This document shows positions 49,450 through 60,086 of a stretch of DNA of 64,000 nucleotides, one piece after another. The stretch's first letter is position 1. The number at the start of each line of letters is the position of its first letter. The DNA lies in assembly GCA_944322285.1 (NCBI GenBank), contig CALUOR010000016.1:1-64000 (forward strand). Direction: 5' to 3'. Position numbers and translations under genes: made by a program. The notes under the pieces were generated by a model. The model did not search any database. It had not been told where the DNA came from and saw only the letters and a list, made by a program, of their open reading frames with translations. Origin of the DNA: an uncultured Bacteroides sp. Its GTDB lineage: Bacteria; Bacteroidota; Bacteroidia; Bacteroidales; Bacteroidaceae.

Positions 49450-50058
49450 CTATAAGTTTTCTTCTTCAAAGCGCAAGGTTTCCACTTTCTCCAACCGCGC
49501 GCGGAGTTTCGGCATCAGAGAAGAGCGGATGCGAAGCTTCATACTGCAATCCGTGTCATAGCCTTGCGCCACTATCTCCGGACCCTCTTCCTTGACGATA
49601 CGCATCACATCGTTCATAAACGGATATTCAAACCAGAAGCTCACTTCGGCATCCACCGTACGCTCTTCCACGTGGGCGGAAGCAAGGGCTTCGGCCGCGG
49701 CGGTCTTATAAGCCACTATCAATCCGCTGGTGCCCAGCTTGATGCCACCAAAGTAACGTACCACAATAATCAGGATATCCGTCAGCTCGTGGGAGTTGAT
49801 TTGACCCAGGATAGGACGTCCCGCCGTACCGGAAGGCTCTCCGTTGTCGTTCGCACGGAAGTCCTTGCGTTCAGGACCCAGCATATAGGCATAGCATACG
49901 TGGCGAGCATCGTAATACTTCTTCTGATAAGTCTCCAAGTGTGCTTTCACTTCGTCCACCGTCCGCACGGGCAAGGCGATGGCGATGAATTTACTTCGCT
50001 TCTCGGTGTAAATGCCCTCGGCGGGCGCAGTGATGGTTTTATAGGAATCTCCGTTCAT
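49450..50058 (-). CDS. YigZ/IMPACT family protein
   Basis: This 202-residue protein has the UPF0029/IMPACT N-terminal domain. Features are EKRSKFIAIALPV, ARHVCYAYMLG, and the signature DNGEPSGTAGRPIL with VRYFGGIKLGTSGL. The family has been linked to translation or GCN2-like control in eukaryotes, and its bacterial role is unsettled. It heads a three-gene operon with the HpaII-like gene and dbpA. The ATG at 50058 is only six bases from its -7 box, so the mRNA is probably leaderless. Confidence 0.93.
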   Translation of the reverse strand: MNGDSYKTITAPAEGIYTEKRSKFIAIALPVRTVDEVKAHLETYQKKYYDARHVCYAYMLGPERKDFRANDNGEPSGTAGRPILGQINSHELTDILIIVVRYFGGIKLGTSGLIVAYKTAAAEALASAHVEERTVDAEVSFWFEYPFMNDVMRIVKEEGPEIVAQGYDTDCSMKLRIRSSLMPKLRARLEKVETLRFEEENL

Positions 50059-50063
50059 GGGGG

Positions 50064-50094
50064 CAAAGATACGGAATTTTATATAACTTTGCAA
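50064..50094 (-). promoter_or_regulatory. Promoter of yigZ-HpaII-like-dbpA
   Basis: TTG (50094-50092), 20 bp and TATCTTTG (50071-50064) on the minus strand. The -33 element overlaps the -7 box of the divergent glycerate kinase promoter. Confidence 0.7.
50084..50091 (+). promoter_or_regulatory. Candidate -7 box for glycerate kinase
   Basis: TAACTTTG matches TAnnTTTG and ends five bases before the ATG at 50097, which implies a leaderless transcript. No -33 box is visible. Confidence 0.5.
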
Positions 50095-50096
50095 CC

Positions 50097-51227
50097 ATGA
50101 AAAAGATTGTCCTTGCCATCGATTCCTTTAAGGGATGCCTCACTTCCAACAAAGCCGAAGCGGCCTGCGCGGAAGGCATTCGCAGTGTGTATCCGCATTG
50201 CTCCACCGTCAGCGTGCCGATAGCTGATGGGGGCGAGGGCATGCTGGACGCACTCCGAGGATTGGGTGGAGAAGAAATACAAGTACGTGTGCAAGGTCCG
50301 CTTGAGGAAGAGGTGGACGCACGTTACCGCCTCTCGCCCGATGAACGGACAGCGTACATCGAAATGGCTTCGGCCAGCGGACTGACGTTAGTGCCACCGG
50401 AGAAACAAAATCCGATGCTGACCTCGACCTACGGCACGGGGCAACTGATGCGCCACGCCATCGACTGCGGATGCCAGCGTCTGGTCATCGGGCTGGGCGG
50501 AAGCGCCACCAACGATGGGGGTATGGGGATGCTTCGGGCATTGGGCTATCGGTTTTTCGATTGCGAAGGCAAGGCGTTGGAAGGGCGAGGCAAAGACCTG
50601 AACAAAGTTTGGCGAATAGACGAATCGCTTGTGCCTCCCACATTAATAGACGTACAATGTACTGCCGCCTGTGATGTGCGCAATCCTTTTTATGGCCCGC
50701 AAGGAGCCGCCTATGTCTTTGCGCTGCAAAAAGGAGCTACCCCCTCGATGTTGGAAACTTTAGACAAAGGGCTGAAGCATTGGGCCGAACTGATGGCAAA
50801 TACTACGGGATGCAATATCGCGTCCTTGCCCGGTGCAGGAGCGGCCGGCGGCTTGGGGGGCGCATTAGCCGCCTTCTTGAAAGCTGAACTCAGGCCGGGC
50901 ATCGACTTGCTATTGGAAGCCAACCGCTTCACAGAGCTAATACAAGACGCTGATTGCATCATCACCGGCGAAGGAAAGGCCGACTGCCAAACGCTGATGG
51001 GCAAGGTGCCAGCCGGAGTGCTTCGGGCGGCACGACAGGTGGGAGACATCCCTACCCTGCTGATAGCCGGGCAGGTGGAAGACGAAGACGAACTACTCAA
51101 CGCCGGGTTCCGATGCGTGCGCGCCGTTACCCCTGCGGACATGCCTTTGGCCCGCGCCCTGCAAAAAGAAACGGCTCAGGCCAACATTCGCCAACAAGTG
51201 GCAACTATCTTGAAAGAAATATTTTAG
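50097..51227 (+). CDS. glxK: Glycerate kinase
   Basis: This 376-residue kinase phosphorylates glycerate with ATP, probably to 2-phosphoglycerate as in the GlxK (GckA type I) family. The opening KIVLAIDSFKGCLTSNKAEAA, the GLGGSATNDGG motif near residue 130 and GAGAAGGLGG near residue 250 are conserved. It is transcribed divergently from the yigZ operon. Its last four bases overlap the convergent DMT permease gene. Confidence 0.96.
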   Translation: MKKIVLAIDSFKGCLTSNKAEAACAEGIRSVYPHCSTVSVPIADGGEGMLDALRGLGGEEIQVRVQGPLEEEVDARYRLSPDERTAYIEMASASGLTLVPPEKQNPMLTSTYGTGQLMRHAIDCGCQRLVIGLGGSATNDGGMGMLRALGYRFFDCEGKALEGRGKDLNKVWRIDESLVPPTLIDVQCTAACDVRNPFYGPQGAAYVFALQKGATPSMLETLDKGLKHWAELMANTTGCNIASLPGAGAAGGLGGALAAFLKAELRPGIDLLLEANRFTELIQDADCIITGEGKADCQTLMGKVPAGVLRAARQVGDIPTLLIAGQVEDEDELLNAGFRCVRAVTPADMPLARALQKETAQANIRQQVATILKEIF

Positions 51228-52147
51228 TGAAATATCCGATGCCGATGTACCTGCACATACTTCTTCGCTGTTGCTAACAGTGGACGGAAGGCCACTATCA
51301 AGGTGACAGCCACCAATATCAGGAACACGCCAAAAGCAATACGCGGAGTCAGCCGTTCGTCAAACACCAGCACGCCGATAAACAAAGCCGTGACAGGCTC
51401 CAGCGCCCCCAAGATGGCCGTAGGCGTAGAGCCGATGTAATGGATGGCCTGCGCCATAGTCACTAAAGACACGATGGTGGGAAATAAAGCCAACGACACG
51501 GCGTTGATGTAATATATAGGTTCGGGAATGGGCTGAAGCTCGGTGCAGAAGTCAAGCCGGACAACATAAATCAGGATGCCGAACAACAGGGCATAAAAAG
51601 TAAGTTTCACCGTAGAAAACTCTCGCAACGAGGAGCGGTTGCCCCCCACAATGTAGATAGCATAAGTCAGTGAAGAAAGAAACACGAACAACACGCCCGT
51701 CAAATTCAACGTGGTACCATCGCCTCCCTGATAGAGCATGGAGATGCCCCACAAAGCCAAACCGATAGACAAGCCCGTCACCACCGACACTTTTTCGTGA
51801 AAGAACACGGCCATGATGATGGCTACCAGCAATGGATAAATAAACAGCAGCGTTGAAGCGATGCCGGCATCCATGTAGTTATAACTCTCAAACAGGAAAA
51901 GCGAAGAGGAGGAGAAGAGCAATCCCATCACCGCCAAAGGCAAAATATCAGCTTTACGCAAAGCGAAAGACTCTCCTTTCAGCTTCATCAGGATGGCCAT
52001 CATCACCAACGCGAAGAAATAACGGTAGAACAACACAGAATCCGTATTCATACCAACCGCATAAAGCGGCAGAGCGAACAAGGGATTCAAGCCATAACTT
52101 GCTGCGGCCGTAGCACCATAAGCAAACCCTTTTACACGAGCATTCAT
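51224..52147 (-). CDS. DMT family (EamA) permease
   Basis: This 307-residue protein has ten predicted membrane helices in two EamA repeats, typical of drug/metabolite exporters. The substrate is unknown. I chose the ATG at 52147 (MNARVKGFAYG), immediately before the first helix. The 3' end overlaps glxK by 4 bp on the opposite strand. Confidence 0.9.
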   Translation of the reverse strand: MNARVKGFAYGATAAASYGLNPLFALPLYAVGMNTDSVLFYRYFFALVMMAILMKLKGESFALRKADILPLAVMGLLFSSSSLFLFESYNYMDAGIASTLLFIYPLLVAIIMAVFFHEKVSVVTGLSIGLALWGISMLYQGGDGTTLNLTGVLFVFLSSLTYAIYIVGGNRSSLREFSTVKLTFYALLFGILIYVVRLDFCTELQPIPEPIYYINAVSLALFPTIVSLVTMAQAIHYIGSTPTAILGALEPVTALFIGVLVFDERLTPRIAFGVFLILVAVTLIVAFRPLLATAKKYVQVHRHRIFH

Positions 52148-52183
52148 CTTCCTAACAAAAATAAACGTTTTCAAAAAACGGTG

Positions 52184-52191
52184 CAAAGGTA
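52184..52191 (-). promoter_or_regulatory. Candidate -7 box for the DMT permease
   Basis: TACCTTTG on the minus strand matches TAnnTTTG and lies 36 bp before the ATG. The -33 region is unclear. Confidence 0.5.
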
Positions 52192-52231
52192 CGAAAATGT
52201 ATCTATTTATTGCTAACTTTATGGATCAAAA

Positions 52232-52252
52232 TAAATGGGAAATTATCATTTA
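52232..52252. repeat. Fused ends of the MITE-like terminal motif
   Basis: The 21 bases combine TAAATGGGAA with TTATCATTTA, that is, one copy of each end motif seen at the boundaries of the elements at 36000 and 59850, with almost nothing between. It ends two bases before the patatin ATG. It may be an empty remnant or a minimal unit of the same family. Confidence 0.45.
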
Positions 52253-52254
52253 CA

Positions 52255-53049
52255 ATGAACAAACAAAAGATATCCTTAGTACTCTCCATGGGTGGCGCAC
52301 GGGGCATCGCCCACATCGGAGTGATAGAAGAATTACTGAAACATGAGTTCGAAATAACGGCCATCACCGGAAGCTCCATGGGTGCCATGGTGGGCGCCAT
52401 GTACGCCACAGGACGTTTGGAAGCATGCAAAGAGTGGCTGTGCGGCTGGGACAAGCGCAAGATGTTGCAACTGGCTGATGTATCTTTTAGCCGCGAGGGA
52501 CTGGTAAAAGGCGACCGTTTTATCCGCGAACTAAGAAAGCTCCTGCCCGATGTGCTGATTGAGAATCTTCCCCTACCCTACGTAGCTATGGCAACGGACA
52601 TCGCCCACGAGTGCGAAGTAAAATTTAGCAGTGGGAACCTGTTTCATGCCATCCGCGCCTCCATATCCATTCCCATGGTGTTCCGCCCCGTGCGCTCCGA
52701 AGGCCGTATCCTGGTGGACGGAGGCTTACTCAATCCGCTTCCCCTGCGCCACGCCATCCACACACCCGGCTCATTACTAGTGGCCGTGGACGTAAACTCG
52801 CCCAAGGAAAACGGGAAGCCTGTCCGTATGAACCCTTATAAGCTTTTATCCGAATCATCGCGCCTGATGATGCAGCAAATCACCCGCAACGACCTCCAAC
52901 GCTGTCCGCCCGACCTGCTTATCGAGCTGTCCGCCCGCGACTATGACATGATGGAGTTTCATCATGCCCGCCGCATCATCCAAAGCGGTGCAGAGGCCGC
53001 ACGCAGGACGTTGGAAAATTGGGGACATCAGTATCGCCAAGAAATATAA
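52255..53049 (+). CDS. Patatin-like phospholipase
   Basis: This 264-residue hydrolase has the patatin elements: the glycine-rich LSMGGARGIAHIGV, the nucleophile Ser41 in GSSMG, and Asp155 in LVDGGLLNPLP, forming a Ser-Asp dyad. It probably deacylates phospholipids. No signal peptide is seen, so it is likely cytoplasmic, similar to the RssA group. The ATG at 52255 is chosen because upstream in-frame sequence is repeat-derived. Confidence 0.92.
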   Translation: MNKQKISLVLSMGGARGIAHIGVIEELLKHEFEITAITGSSMGAMVGAMYATGRLEACKEWLCGWDKRKMLQLADVSFSREGLVKGDRFIRELRKLLPDVLIENLPLPYVAMATDIAHECEVKFSSGNLFHAIRASISIPMVFRPVRSEGRILVDGGLLNPLPLRHAIHTPGSLLVAVDVNSPKENGKPVRMNPYKLLSESSRLMMQQITRNDLQRCPPDLLIELSARDYDMMEFHHARRIIQSGAEAARRTLENWGHQYRQEI

Positions 53050-53089
53050 AAAGAGCGGCTTCCCTCTCTTCGAGGAACAGCCGCTCTTT
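53050..53089. terminator. Bidirectional terminator, patatin and glgP genes
   Basis: AAAGAGCGGCT (53050-53060) pairs with AGCCGCTCTTT (53079-53089), with inner TTCC/GGAA pairing. A-rich and T-rich flanks suit termination on both strands. Confidence 0.9.
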
Positions 53090-53108
53090 ATTATCAAAAG
53101 GCCTAAAA

Positions 53109-55673
53109 TCAGATGAACCAACGTACGTAGCAGAAGTCCTGACGATGGGGCAGGTCGGGATTCTTGGGGAACATACGGTAGGACACGCGGAAGCTGCCGG
53201 AGTTCTCAATCTCGTGCTTGGCCTCGAAGGTGTAGAGGGTGCCCTCTTTCTTCACTACCTGGAACGGCTCAACGGAGTAGATGTGCTGCTTGCCGTCCTC
53301 GCTGTTGTAAGTAGTAACCAATTCGAGTCCGATGGCATCGTCCAAGCCTTTCTCGTCGATGACGAACTGTACGGTATATTCCTTTCCACTCTCGATGGAA
53401 GCGCGCTCCATGTCTTCGGGCTTCTTGCAGGACACCACTTCGATGCTGTCCCACTTGGCTGCCACTTCTTCCTTCCATGCGGCAATTTCCTTCGCCTTGG
53501 CATAGTTGTTGGCCTCCAGTTCGTGGAAACGCTTGGCCTCTTTGCAGTAGAACTTGCTGTAGTAATCGTCCAACTGGCGCTTCATCGTATAGTGCGGAGC
53601 AATCTGAGCGATGGAGTTCTTGATGGTACGCACCCAGCCTTCGGAGTAGCCCTTCTTGTTGCGTGCGTAGTACAGCGGCAGAATCTCCTGCTCCAGGATG
53701 CTGTAGATGGTAGCGGCGTCCAGTTGGTCTTGGTGGTCTTGGTTCTGGTACGTGCGCTTTTCGGTCAATGCCCAGCCGGCACCTTCGCGATAGCCTTCGA
53801 GCCACCAGCCGTCGAGCACGGAGAAGTTGACAACACCGTTCATCAGCGCCTTTTCGCCGGACGTACCGGATGCTTCGAGCGGACGGGTCGGCGTGTTCAG
53901 CCAGATGTCCACACCCGTCACGAGGCGGCGTGCCAGTTGCATGTCGTAGTTCTCCAGGAAGATAATCTTACCCAAGAACTCCGGACGGCGTGAGATTTCC
54001 ACAATCTGCTTGATGAGTCCCTGGCCTGCGCCATCGTGCGGATGAGCCTTGCCGGCGAAGAGGAACTGTACAGGATAATCGGGGTTGTTCACAATCTTGG
54101 CCAGACGGTCGAGGTCGGTGAACAGCAGGTGGGCACGCTTGTAGGTGGCGAAGCGACGGGCAAAACCGATGGTCAGCGCGTTGGGGTTAATCTTGTCGAG
54201 CAAGGAAACGATGCGCGAGGGGTCACCCTGGTTCTTCAGCCAGCTTTCGCTGAACTGCTTGCGGATATAGTCTATCAGTTTGTTCTTCAATGCCTGACGG
54301 GTCTTCCAGATTTCCTCGTCGGGCACGTTGTAGATAGCTTCCCAAATCTTCTCGTTGGATTGGTCGTACCAGAAGTTCTCATCGAAGTACTTGGCGTAGA
54401 GTTGCTTCCACTCCGTAGCGCTCCAAGTGGGGAAGTGTACGCCGTTGGTGACGTAGCCCACGTGGTTCTCTTCGGGGAAGTAGCCTTTCCAGATGGGTGA
54501 GAACATTTCCTGCGAAACCTTGCCGTGCAACCAGCTTACGCCGTTCACTTCCTGTGAAGTGTTGCAAGCGAAGATAGACATGCAGAAGCGTTCGCCCTTG
54601 TCGCCCGGGTTGTTGCGGCCCAAGTCCATCAGGTCGTCCCAAGTGATGCCCATGCGTGAGGGATAGCCGCCCATATACTTGCCAAACAAGCCTTCGTCGA
54701 AGTAATCGTGGCCTGCGGGCACCGGTGTATGTACGGTGTAGAGTGAAGAGGCGCGCACCAGTTCGATAGCCTGGTCGTAAGTCAGACCTTCTTCCACATA
54801 GTCGCAGATACGCTGCACGTTAATCAACGCGGCATGACCTTCGTTGCAATGGTAGATGTCTTTCTTGATGCCCAGCTTCTTCAGCGTCAGGATACCGCCG
54901 ATACCTAACAGGATTTCCTGCTTCAAGCGATTCTCCCAGTCGCCTCCGTAGAGTTGGTGCGTGATGGAGCGGTCGAACTCGCTGTTCATCTCGTTGTCCG
55001 TATCGAGCAGGTAGAGAGCCACACGACCCACGTTGACACGCCAAACGAACGTATGTACATAATAATTCAGGTAAGGCACGTCTACCACCATGTGGTTGCC
55101 CTGTTCATCCAACACAGGCTCGATGGGCAGCTGGCCGAAGTTCTGAGCCTCGTAGTTGGCAATCTGCTGTCCGTCCATTGACAAAGATTGCGTGAAGTAT
55201 CCATAACGATACAAGAAACCTACGGCGCAGAGGTCCACATTGCTGTCCGAAGCCTCCTTCAGATAGTCACCGGCCAGGATGCCCAAGCCGCCCGAATATG
55301 TTTTAAGTACATGGTTCAAACCATACTCCATGCTGAAATAAGCCACAGAGGGACGGTTCTTGTCGGGTTCCACGTCCATGTAGGTGCGGAACTTGGAATA
55401 TACATCCTCCATTCTCCGCAAGATTACCTTGTCGGTAGCCAATGCCTCGAGTTTTGCATAATTCATGCGCTCCAGGAGCAATACAGGGTTCTGCCCCACC
55501 TTCTTCCACAAAGCGGGGTCAAGGTCTCTGAACAACTCGGTGGCCTCATAGTTCCAAGCCCACCACATGTTGCGTGACAATTCCGCCAATTTTTCCAACT
55601 CTGCGGGGATGCGCGACCGTACGGTCACGTTCCTCCAGTTCGGAGTGTTTACATTACTAACTTTAATCTTCAT
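53109..55673 (-). CDS. glgP: Alpha-glucan phosphorylase
   Basis: This 854-residue GT35 enzyme releases glucose-1-phosphate from glycogen. An N-terminal DUF3417-type region ([19 protein letters not shown]) precedes the phosphorylase core with [10 protein letters not shown] and [17 protein letters not shown]. The PLP lysine lies in [15 protein letters not shown]. It follows the glycogen synthase gene after 51 bp on the same strand, so storage and breakdown enzymes are made together. A terminator shared with the patatin gene lies beyond its stop. Confidence 0.95.
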   Translation of the reverse strand: MKIKVSNVNTPNWRNVTVRSRIPAELEKLAELSRNMWWAWNYEATELFRDLDPALWKKVGQNPVLLLERMNYAKLEALATDKVILRRMEDVYSKFRTYMDVEPDKNRPSVAYFSMEYGLNHVLKTYSGGLGILAGDYLKEASDSNVDLCAVGFLYRYGYFTQSLSMDGQQIANYEAQNFGQLPIEPVLDEQGNHMVVDVPYLNYYVHTFVWRVNVGRVALYLLDTDNEMNSEFDRSITHQLYGGDWENRLKQEILLGIGGILTLKKLGIKKDIYHCNEGHAALINVQRICDYVEEGLTYDQAIELVRASSLYTVHTPVPAGHDYFDEGLFGKYMGGYPSRMGITWDDLMDLGRNNPGDKGERFCMSIFACNTSQEVNGVSWLHGKVSQEMFSPIWKGYFPEENHVGYVTNGVHFPTWSATEWKQLYAKYFDENFWYDQSNEKIWEAIYNVPDEEIWKTRQALKNKLIDYIRKQFSESWLKNQGDPSRIVSLLDKINPNALTIGFARRFATYKRAHLLFTDLDRLAKIVNNPDYPVQFLFAGKAHPHDGAGQGLIKQIVEISRRPEFLGKIIFLENYDMQLARRLVTGVDIWLNTPTRPLEASGTSGEKALMNGVVNFSVLDGWWLEGYREGAGWALTEKRTYQNQDHQDQLDAATIYSILEQEILPLYYARNKKGYSEGWVRTIKNSIAQIAPHYTMKRQLDDYYSKFYCKEAKRFHELEANNYAKAKEIAAWKEEVAAKWDSIEVVSCKKPEDMERASIESGKEYTVQFVIDEKGLDDAIGLELVTTYNSEDGKQHIYSVEPFQVVKKEGTLYTFEAKHEIENSGSFRVSYRMFPKNPDLPHRQDFCYVRWFI

Positions 55674-55724
55674 TATTGTATAACTTTGACTGATTAATAA
55701 TATCCTATATATATAATGTACACG

Positions 55725-57392
55725 TCAGCCCACCAGACGCTTCATGGCGTTGCGCAGGGCCACGTCGTAAGCCTCATAGTAATATTTGATGAAATGCTTC
55801 CACAACGCCTGCTCAGCCACAGCGGACGCCCGCTTGCGAATGGCTTTTACTTCGTTCGCCGTTTTCGAAGAGAGATAGGTCACGGTGTCCTTGATGCCAT
55901 CGGCCACTTCAGAGTAATTATAGTCCGAACGGTGAATTACTTCCACCCCGTCGTCTATGCCGTGCTGGTTCTTCAGCCCGTTCACCCAACGTCCGAAGCC
56001 CGAAAGATCGGTCGTGATGGTAGGCACGCTAAAGGCCACGCTCTCCAACGGGGTGTAGCCCCACGGCTCGTAATAGGAGGCATAGACACCCAAGTCAAGA
56101 CCAGGAACCAAATCATAATAAGCCTTGTTGACGATACCGTCCCTCCCGTTGAGGTAACAAGGCACAAAGACTACTTTCACTTTATCCTCGGGACGATTGC
56201 CCATGCCTAAGTATTTCAGCATGTCCAGCACCTGGTCGTGGGTCATGTTGTGCAGCCAGTGCGTGATGAAAGGACACTCCAACGGAGTGGTGAACTTCGT
56301 CTCACGGTCTTTAAGGCGTTGGAGCAAGTCTTCGCGGGCCTCTCCTACCCAACTGGGCACACTCACCACGGCCAATACGTTCTTCCGCAGATTCTTGTCG
56401 CGGTTTAAGCGATTCATTGCTTCCAGGAAGACATCGAGTCCTTTGTTACGGAATTCATAGCGCCCGCTGGTACCTATTATCATCGTGTTATCATCACTCA
56501 TCTCCTGACCCAGCAATTTATTGGCCACGTTCAGCATGAGCGTGCGGGCACGCTTGCGTTTTCCCGCATAGGTTGAACCTTTCGGCACAAAGTCATCCTC
56601 GAAACCATTCAGCAAGATGACATCCGCCGACTTGTCCAGCAGTTCCTTACATTCATTATTGGTGATTTCGCTCACGGTGGTGAAGCAATCCACATAGTGT
56701 GCCGTTTGCTTCTCAATGGAGTGCTTGGACTGCATGTTCAGCTCTTCGGCCATTTGGTCACCATTGTAAGCGAAGAGATAATCGTAAAGGGGTTTGTTGT
56801 TGCCAGAGATGGAGCGTCCGATGGACGTGGCATGTGTGGTGAAGATAGTAGCGATTTCGGGTACATAGGCCTGCAGGTAGAGGGCGCCCATGCCCGTCAT
56901 CCATTCGTGGGCCTGAAATACCACTTTGTCCTGCTCGCTCAGGTTGAAGCGATAGTAACTCTCGGTCACTTTACCGGCCGCGTATGCAAACATGGACGCC
57001 TCGTCATAGTCGCCGTAAGCGTGCAGGGAGTCCACTTGATAGCGGTTCCACATTTCAGTGTAAATCTCGTTTTTCTTGGCAAAGAAAGGCTGGAAATCCA
57101 CCAGGATAACAATAGGCTCGCCCGGAATATTCCAGCGGCCTACACGCACCTTCAGCCCGTCCTTCTGCGTGGCATGTTGTCTCCATGCGGCGCACAGATT
57201 GTCAGATTTGGTGAACAACGGATTCTCTTTTCCTTTCCAGAAGTCCGGCCCTATGAACAGCACCCGGTCACGAAACTTTTCTTGCAATGTCTTGGCTCGT
57301 GTTGACAGTACTGTGTAGATGCCTCCTACTTTATTGCACACCTCCCAGCTTGCCTCAAAAATGTAGTCGGGAGTAAGTAGTTCATTAATCAT
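55725..57392 (-). CDS. GT3-type glycogen synthase
   Basis: This 555-residue enzyme resembles eukaryote-type glycogen synthase (GT3), with the N-terminal FEASWEVCNKVGGIYTVLSTRA, YFFGNL-like inner motifs, and the C-terminal donor-site block PSYYEPWGYTPLESVAF. It extends alpha-1,4-glucan, probably from UDP-glucose. Bacteroidales carry this type in place of or beside GlgA. The ATG at 57392 is preferred; upstream residues fall in the promoter. It is the first gene of the operon with glgP. Confidence 0.92.
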   Translation of the reverse strand: MINELLTPDYIFEASWEVCNKVGGIYTVLSTRAKTLQEKFRDRVLFIGPDFWKGKENPLFTKSDNLCAAWRQHATQKDGLKVRVGRWNIPGEPIVILVDFQPFFAKKNEIYTEMWNRYQVDSLHAYGDYDEASMFAYAAGKVTESYYRFNLSEQDKVVFQAHEWMTGMGALYLQAYVPEIATIFTTHATSIGRSISGNNKPLYDYLFAYNGDQMAEELNMQSKHSIEKQTAHYVDCFTTVSEITNNECKELLDKSADVILLNGFEDDFVPKGSTYAGKRKRARTLMLNVANKLLGQEMSDDNTMIIGTSGRYEFRNKGLDVFLEAMNRLNRDKNLRKNVLAVVSVPSWVGEAREDLLQRLKDRETKFTTPLECPFITHWLHNMTHDQVLDMLKYLGMGNRPEDKVKVVFVPCYLNGRDGIVNKAYYDLVPGLDLGVYASYYEPWGYTPLESVAFSVPTITTDLSGFGRWVNGLKNQHGIDDGVEVIHRSDYNYSEVADGIKDTVTYLSSKTANEVKAIRKRASAVAEQALWKHFIKYYYEAYDVALRNAMKRLVG

Positions 57393-57422
57393 ACGTAACT
57401 TTGTCTTATTCTTTTCGGGGTG

Positions 57423-57430
57423 CAAAAATA
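57423..57430 (-). promoter_or_regulatory. Candidate -7 box for the glycogen operon
   Basis: TATTTTTG on the minus strand matches TAnnTTTG and precedes the start codon by about 30 bp. The -33 element is not clear. Confidence 0.5.
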
Positions 57431-57665
57431 CACATTATTCTTTGAAAAATAGCCATTTAATCGGAAAAACTTGCATAAAAATATTTTTCCTGCCCTCAGA
57501 AAAGCATTTCGAGTCTCATGAAAATCAGCCTGCAAAGCCTCTGCTTATGCGAAACTTTGTCTTTGTCGAAGCGAAACAAAGACATGACCTCCGCCAAAGA
57601 TTTGCCATATAACATTATTTAGCAATTCCGCCAACAGATTTTTACCGCTTACGCGCATTCTGAAT

Positions 57666-57696
57666 TTTGCCATCCTTGGCAGAGTGCGTATCTTTG
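57666..57696 (+). promoter_or_regulatory. Promoter of uvrB
   Basis: TTTG (57666-57669), 19 bp and TATCTTTG (57689-57696) match the consensus. The ATG is 23 bp downstream. No LexA-like operator is recognisable. Confidence 0.65.
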
Positions 57697-57719
57697 CAAT
57701 AAAAATAGAAAATACAGAC

Positions 57720-59771
57720 ATGAACCAATTTGAGCTCACCTCCGACTATAAGCCCACGGGCGACCAGCCCGAAGCCATCCGCCAGCTGACCGAGGGCGTT
57801 CTGCAAGGCGTGCCCGCACAGACGCTGCTGGGCGTGACCGGCTCCGGCAAGACATTCACCATAGCCAATGTGGTGGCGGGCGTCAACAAGCCCACCCTCG
57901 TGCTAAGCCACAACAAGACATTGGCCGCCCAATTGTATAGCGAGTTCAAAAGCTTCTTTCCCCACAACGCCGTGGAGTATTATGTATCTTATTATGATTA
58001 TTACCAGCCCGAAGCCTACCTGCCTTCTACGGACACTTATATAGAAAAGGACCTCGCCATTAATGAGGAAATAGACAAGCTGCGCTTAGCCGCCACATCG
58101 GCCCTGCTCAGCGGCAGGAAGGACGTCATTGTGGTCAGCTCCGTGTCGTGCATCTACGGCATGGGCAACCCGGCCGACTTCTACGAGAACGTCATCGACG
58201 TCATACGGGGCAAGGTGTTCAGCCGCAACGTCTTTCTGCGCCGCTTAGTGGACAGCCTTTACGTGCGCAACGACTTGGACTTGGCCCGGGGCAACTTCCG
58301 CGTAAAGGGCGACACGGTGGACATCTATCTGGCCTATAGCGACAATCTGCTAAGGGTTATTTTCTGGGGAGACGAAGTGGACAGCATCGAGGAGGTAGAC
58401 CCCGTGAGCGGAGTCAGCCTCGGAAGTTTCGACACCTATAAGATATATCCCGCCAACCTCTTCATGACCACCAAGGAAGGCACCCAGCGCGCTATCCATC
58501 AGATAGAGGATGACTTGAACAAACAAGTGGAATATTTCAAGAAAGAAGGCAAGCCGCTGGAAGCCAAACGATTGTACGAACGTGTGACTTACGATGTGGA
58601 AATGTTGCGCGAATTGGGTCATTGCGCAGGCATCGAGAATTATTCGCGCTACTTTGACGGACGCGAGGCAGGCACCCGTCCCTACTGCCTGCTGGATTTC
58701 TTTCCCAAAGACTATCTGATGGTGATAGACGAGAGCCATGTCAGCGTCCCCCAGATACGCGCCATGTATGGAGGCGACCATGCCCGCAAAGTGAATCTCG
58801 TGGAGTATGGCTTCCGCCTGCCTGCCGCCATGGACAACCGCCCGCTGAAATTTGATGAGTTTGAAAGCATGGTCCATCAGGTAATCTACGTAAGCGCCAC
58901 ACCCGCCGAGTACGAACTGATAAAGAGCGAAGGCATCGTGGTGGAGCAAGTTATCCGCCCCACGGGCTTGTTGGATCCCCTCATTCAAGTGCGTCCCACA
59001 CACAACCAAATAGACGACCTGATGGAAGAAATACAACTCCGCATTGAACAGGACGAACGTACGTTGATCACTACCCTTACCAAGCGCATGGCCGAGGAAT
59101 TGACTGAATATTTATTGGATAATGGCATCCGGTGCAACTATATCCATAGCGATGTGGATACGCTGGAGCGTGTCAAAATCATGTCCGACTTACGCGATGG
59201 AGTGTACGATGTGCTCATCGGCGTCAACCTCCTGCGCGAAGGATTAGACTTGCCCGAAGTATCGTTAGTCGCCATCCTCGATGCCGACAAGGAAGGATTT
59301 CTGCGCTCTCATCGCTCTCTGACCCAAACCGCAGGGCGTGCCGCCCGAAACGTAAACGGGCTGGTCATCATGTACGCCGACCACATCACGGAAAGCATGC
59401 AGCTTACTATAGACGAGACCAACCGCCGGCGTGAAAAGCAGTTGCGCTATAACGAAGAGCATGGCATCACCCCCAAACAGATACGCAAAGCGCGCAACCT
59501 CAACGTGTTTGCAGGCACCGAAGCCTTTGCCACGAGTGCATCATCAGGCCCCAAACCTTACGTGGAGCTGGAAGACACGCCGGCACTTCATGCGGCCGAC
59601 CCCGTGGTGCAATACATGTCGCCCGAGCAACTGCAAAAGAGCATAGACAACACCCGCAAGCTCATGCAGGAAGCCGCCAAGAAGCTGGACTTCCTGCAAG
59701 CCGCCCAATACCGGGACGAACTGCTGAAGATGGAAGATATTTTAAAAGAAAGGACATCCGCTACACATTAA
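57720..59771 (+). CDS. uvrB: Excinuclease ABC subunit B
   Basis: UvrB verifies DNA damage in nucleotide excision repair with UvrA and UvrC. The 683-residue protein has Walker A GVTGSGKT at 38-45 and the beta-hairpin region with [15 protein letters not shown] near 90. The DESH box, helicase motif VI (QTAGRAARN) and a C-terminal UVR domain ([19 protein letters not shown]) that contacts UvrC follow. The ATG at 57720 gives the standard N-terminus. It is transcribed alone. Confidence 0.98.
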   Translation: MNQFELTSDYKPTGDQPEAIRQLTEGVLQGVPAQTLLGVTGSGKTFTIANVVAGVNKPTLVLSHNKTLAAQLYSEFKSFFPHNAVEYYVSYYDYYQPEAYLPSTDTYIEKDLAINEEIDKLRLAATSALLSGRKDVIVVSSVSCIYGMGNPADFYENVIDVIRGKVFSRNVFLRRLVDSLYVRNDLDLARGNFRVKGDTVDIYLAYSDNLLRVIFWGDEVDSIEEVDPVSGVSLGSFDTYKIYPANLFMTTKEGTQRAIHQIEDDLNKQVEYFKKEGKPLEAKRLYERVTYDVEMLRELGHCAGIENYSRYFDGREAGTRPYCLLDFFPKDYLMVIDESHVSVPQIRAMYGGDHARKVNLVEYGFRLPAAMDNRPLKFDEFESMVHQVIYVSATPAEYELIKSEGIVVEQVIRPTGLLDPLIQVRPTHNQIDDLMEEIQLRIEQDERTLITTLTKRMAEELTEYLLDNGIRCNYIHSDVDTLERVKIMSDLRDGVYDVLIGVNLLREGLDLPEVSLVAILDADKEGFLRSHRSLTQTAGRAARNVNGLVIMYADHITESMQLTIDETNRRREKQLRYNEEHGITPKQIRKARNLNVFAGTEAFATSASSGPKPYVELEDTPALHAADPVVQYMSPEQLQKSIDNTRKLMQEAAKKLDFLQAAQYRDELLKMEDILKERTSATH

Positions 59772-59849
59772 AACACCCTATATTCAGCAGCTTCCACACG
59801 CTCATTCTCTATATCGTTAAGGAGATTTCTTATAAGTAGGTGTACAAAA

Positions 59850-60086
59850 TAAATGATAATTTAGCGGGTTGTTTTTAGGCACGGATTACACGGATTGGTC
59901 ACGGATTTTTTTTGTCATGCTGAACGTAGTGAAGCATCTCACAGTGCGTGCGGGAGATTCTTCGCTTCGCTCAGACTATACCTTAATACAATAATCAAAA
60001 GTGGTTTTGAGCGTAGCTAATGACAAATACAAAAGACTTTCTTAAAAAATCCATGTAATCCGTGCCTAAAAATAAATTCCCATTTA
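59850..60086. mobile_element. MITE-like element, copy B
   Basis: It begins TAAATGATAATTTAGCGGG and ends TAAATTCCCATTTA, as does copy A at 36000-36221. Inner ends again carry TTTTTAGGCACGGATTACAC and its inverted counterpart AATCCGTGCCTAAAAA. The central palindrome has a diverged form with GTCATGCTGAACGTAGTGAA. No reading frame of size is present. Confidence 0.65.
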
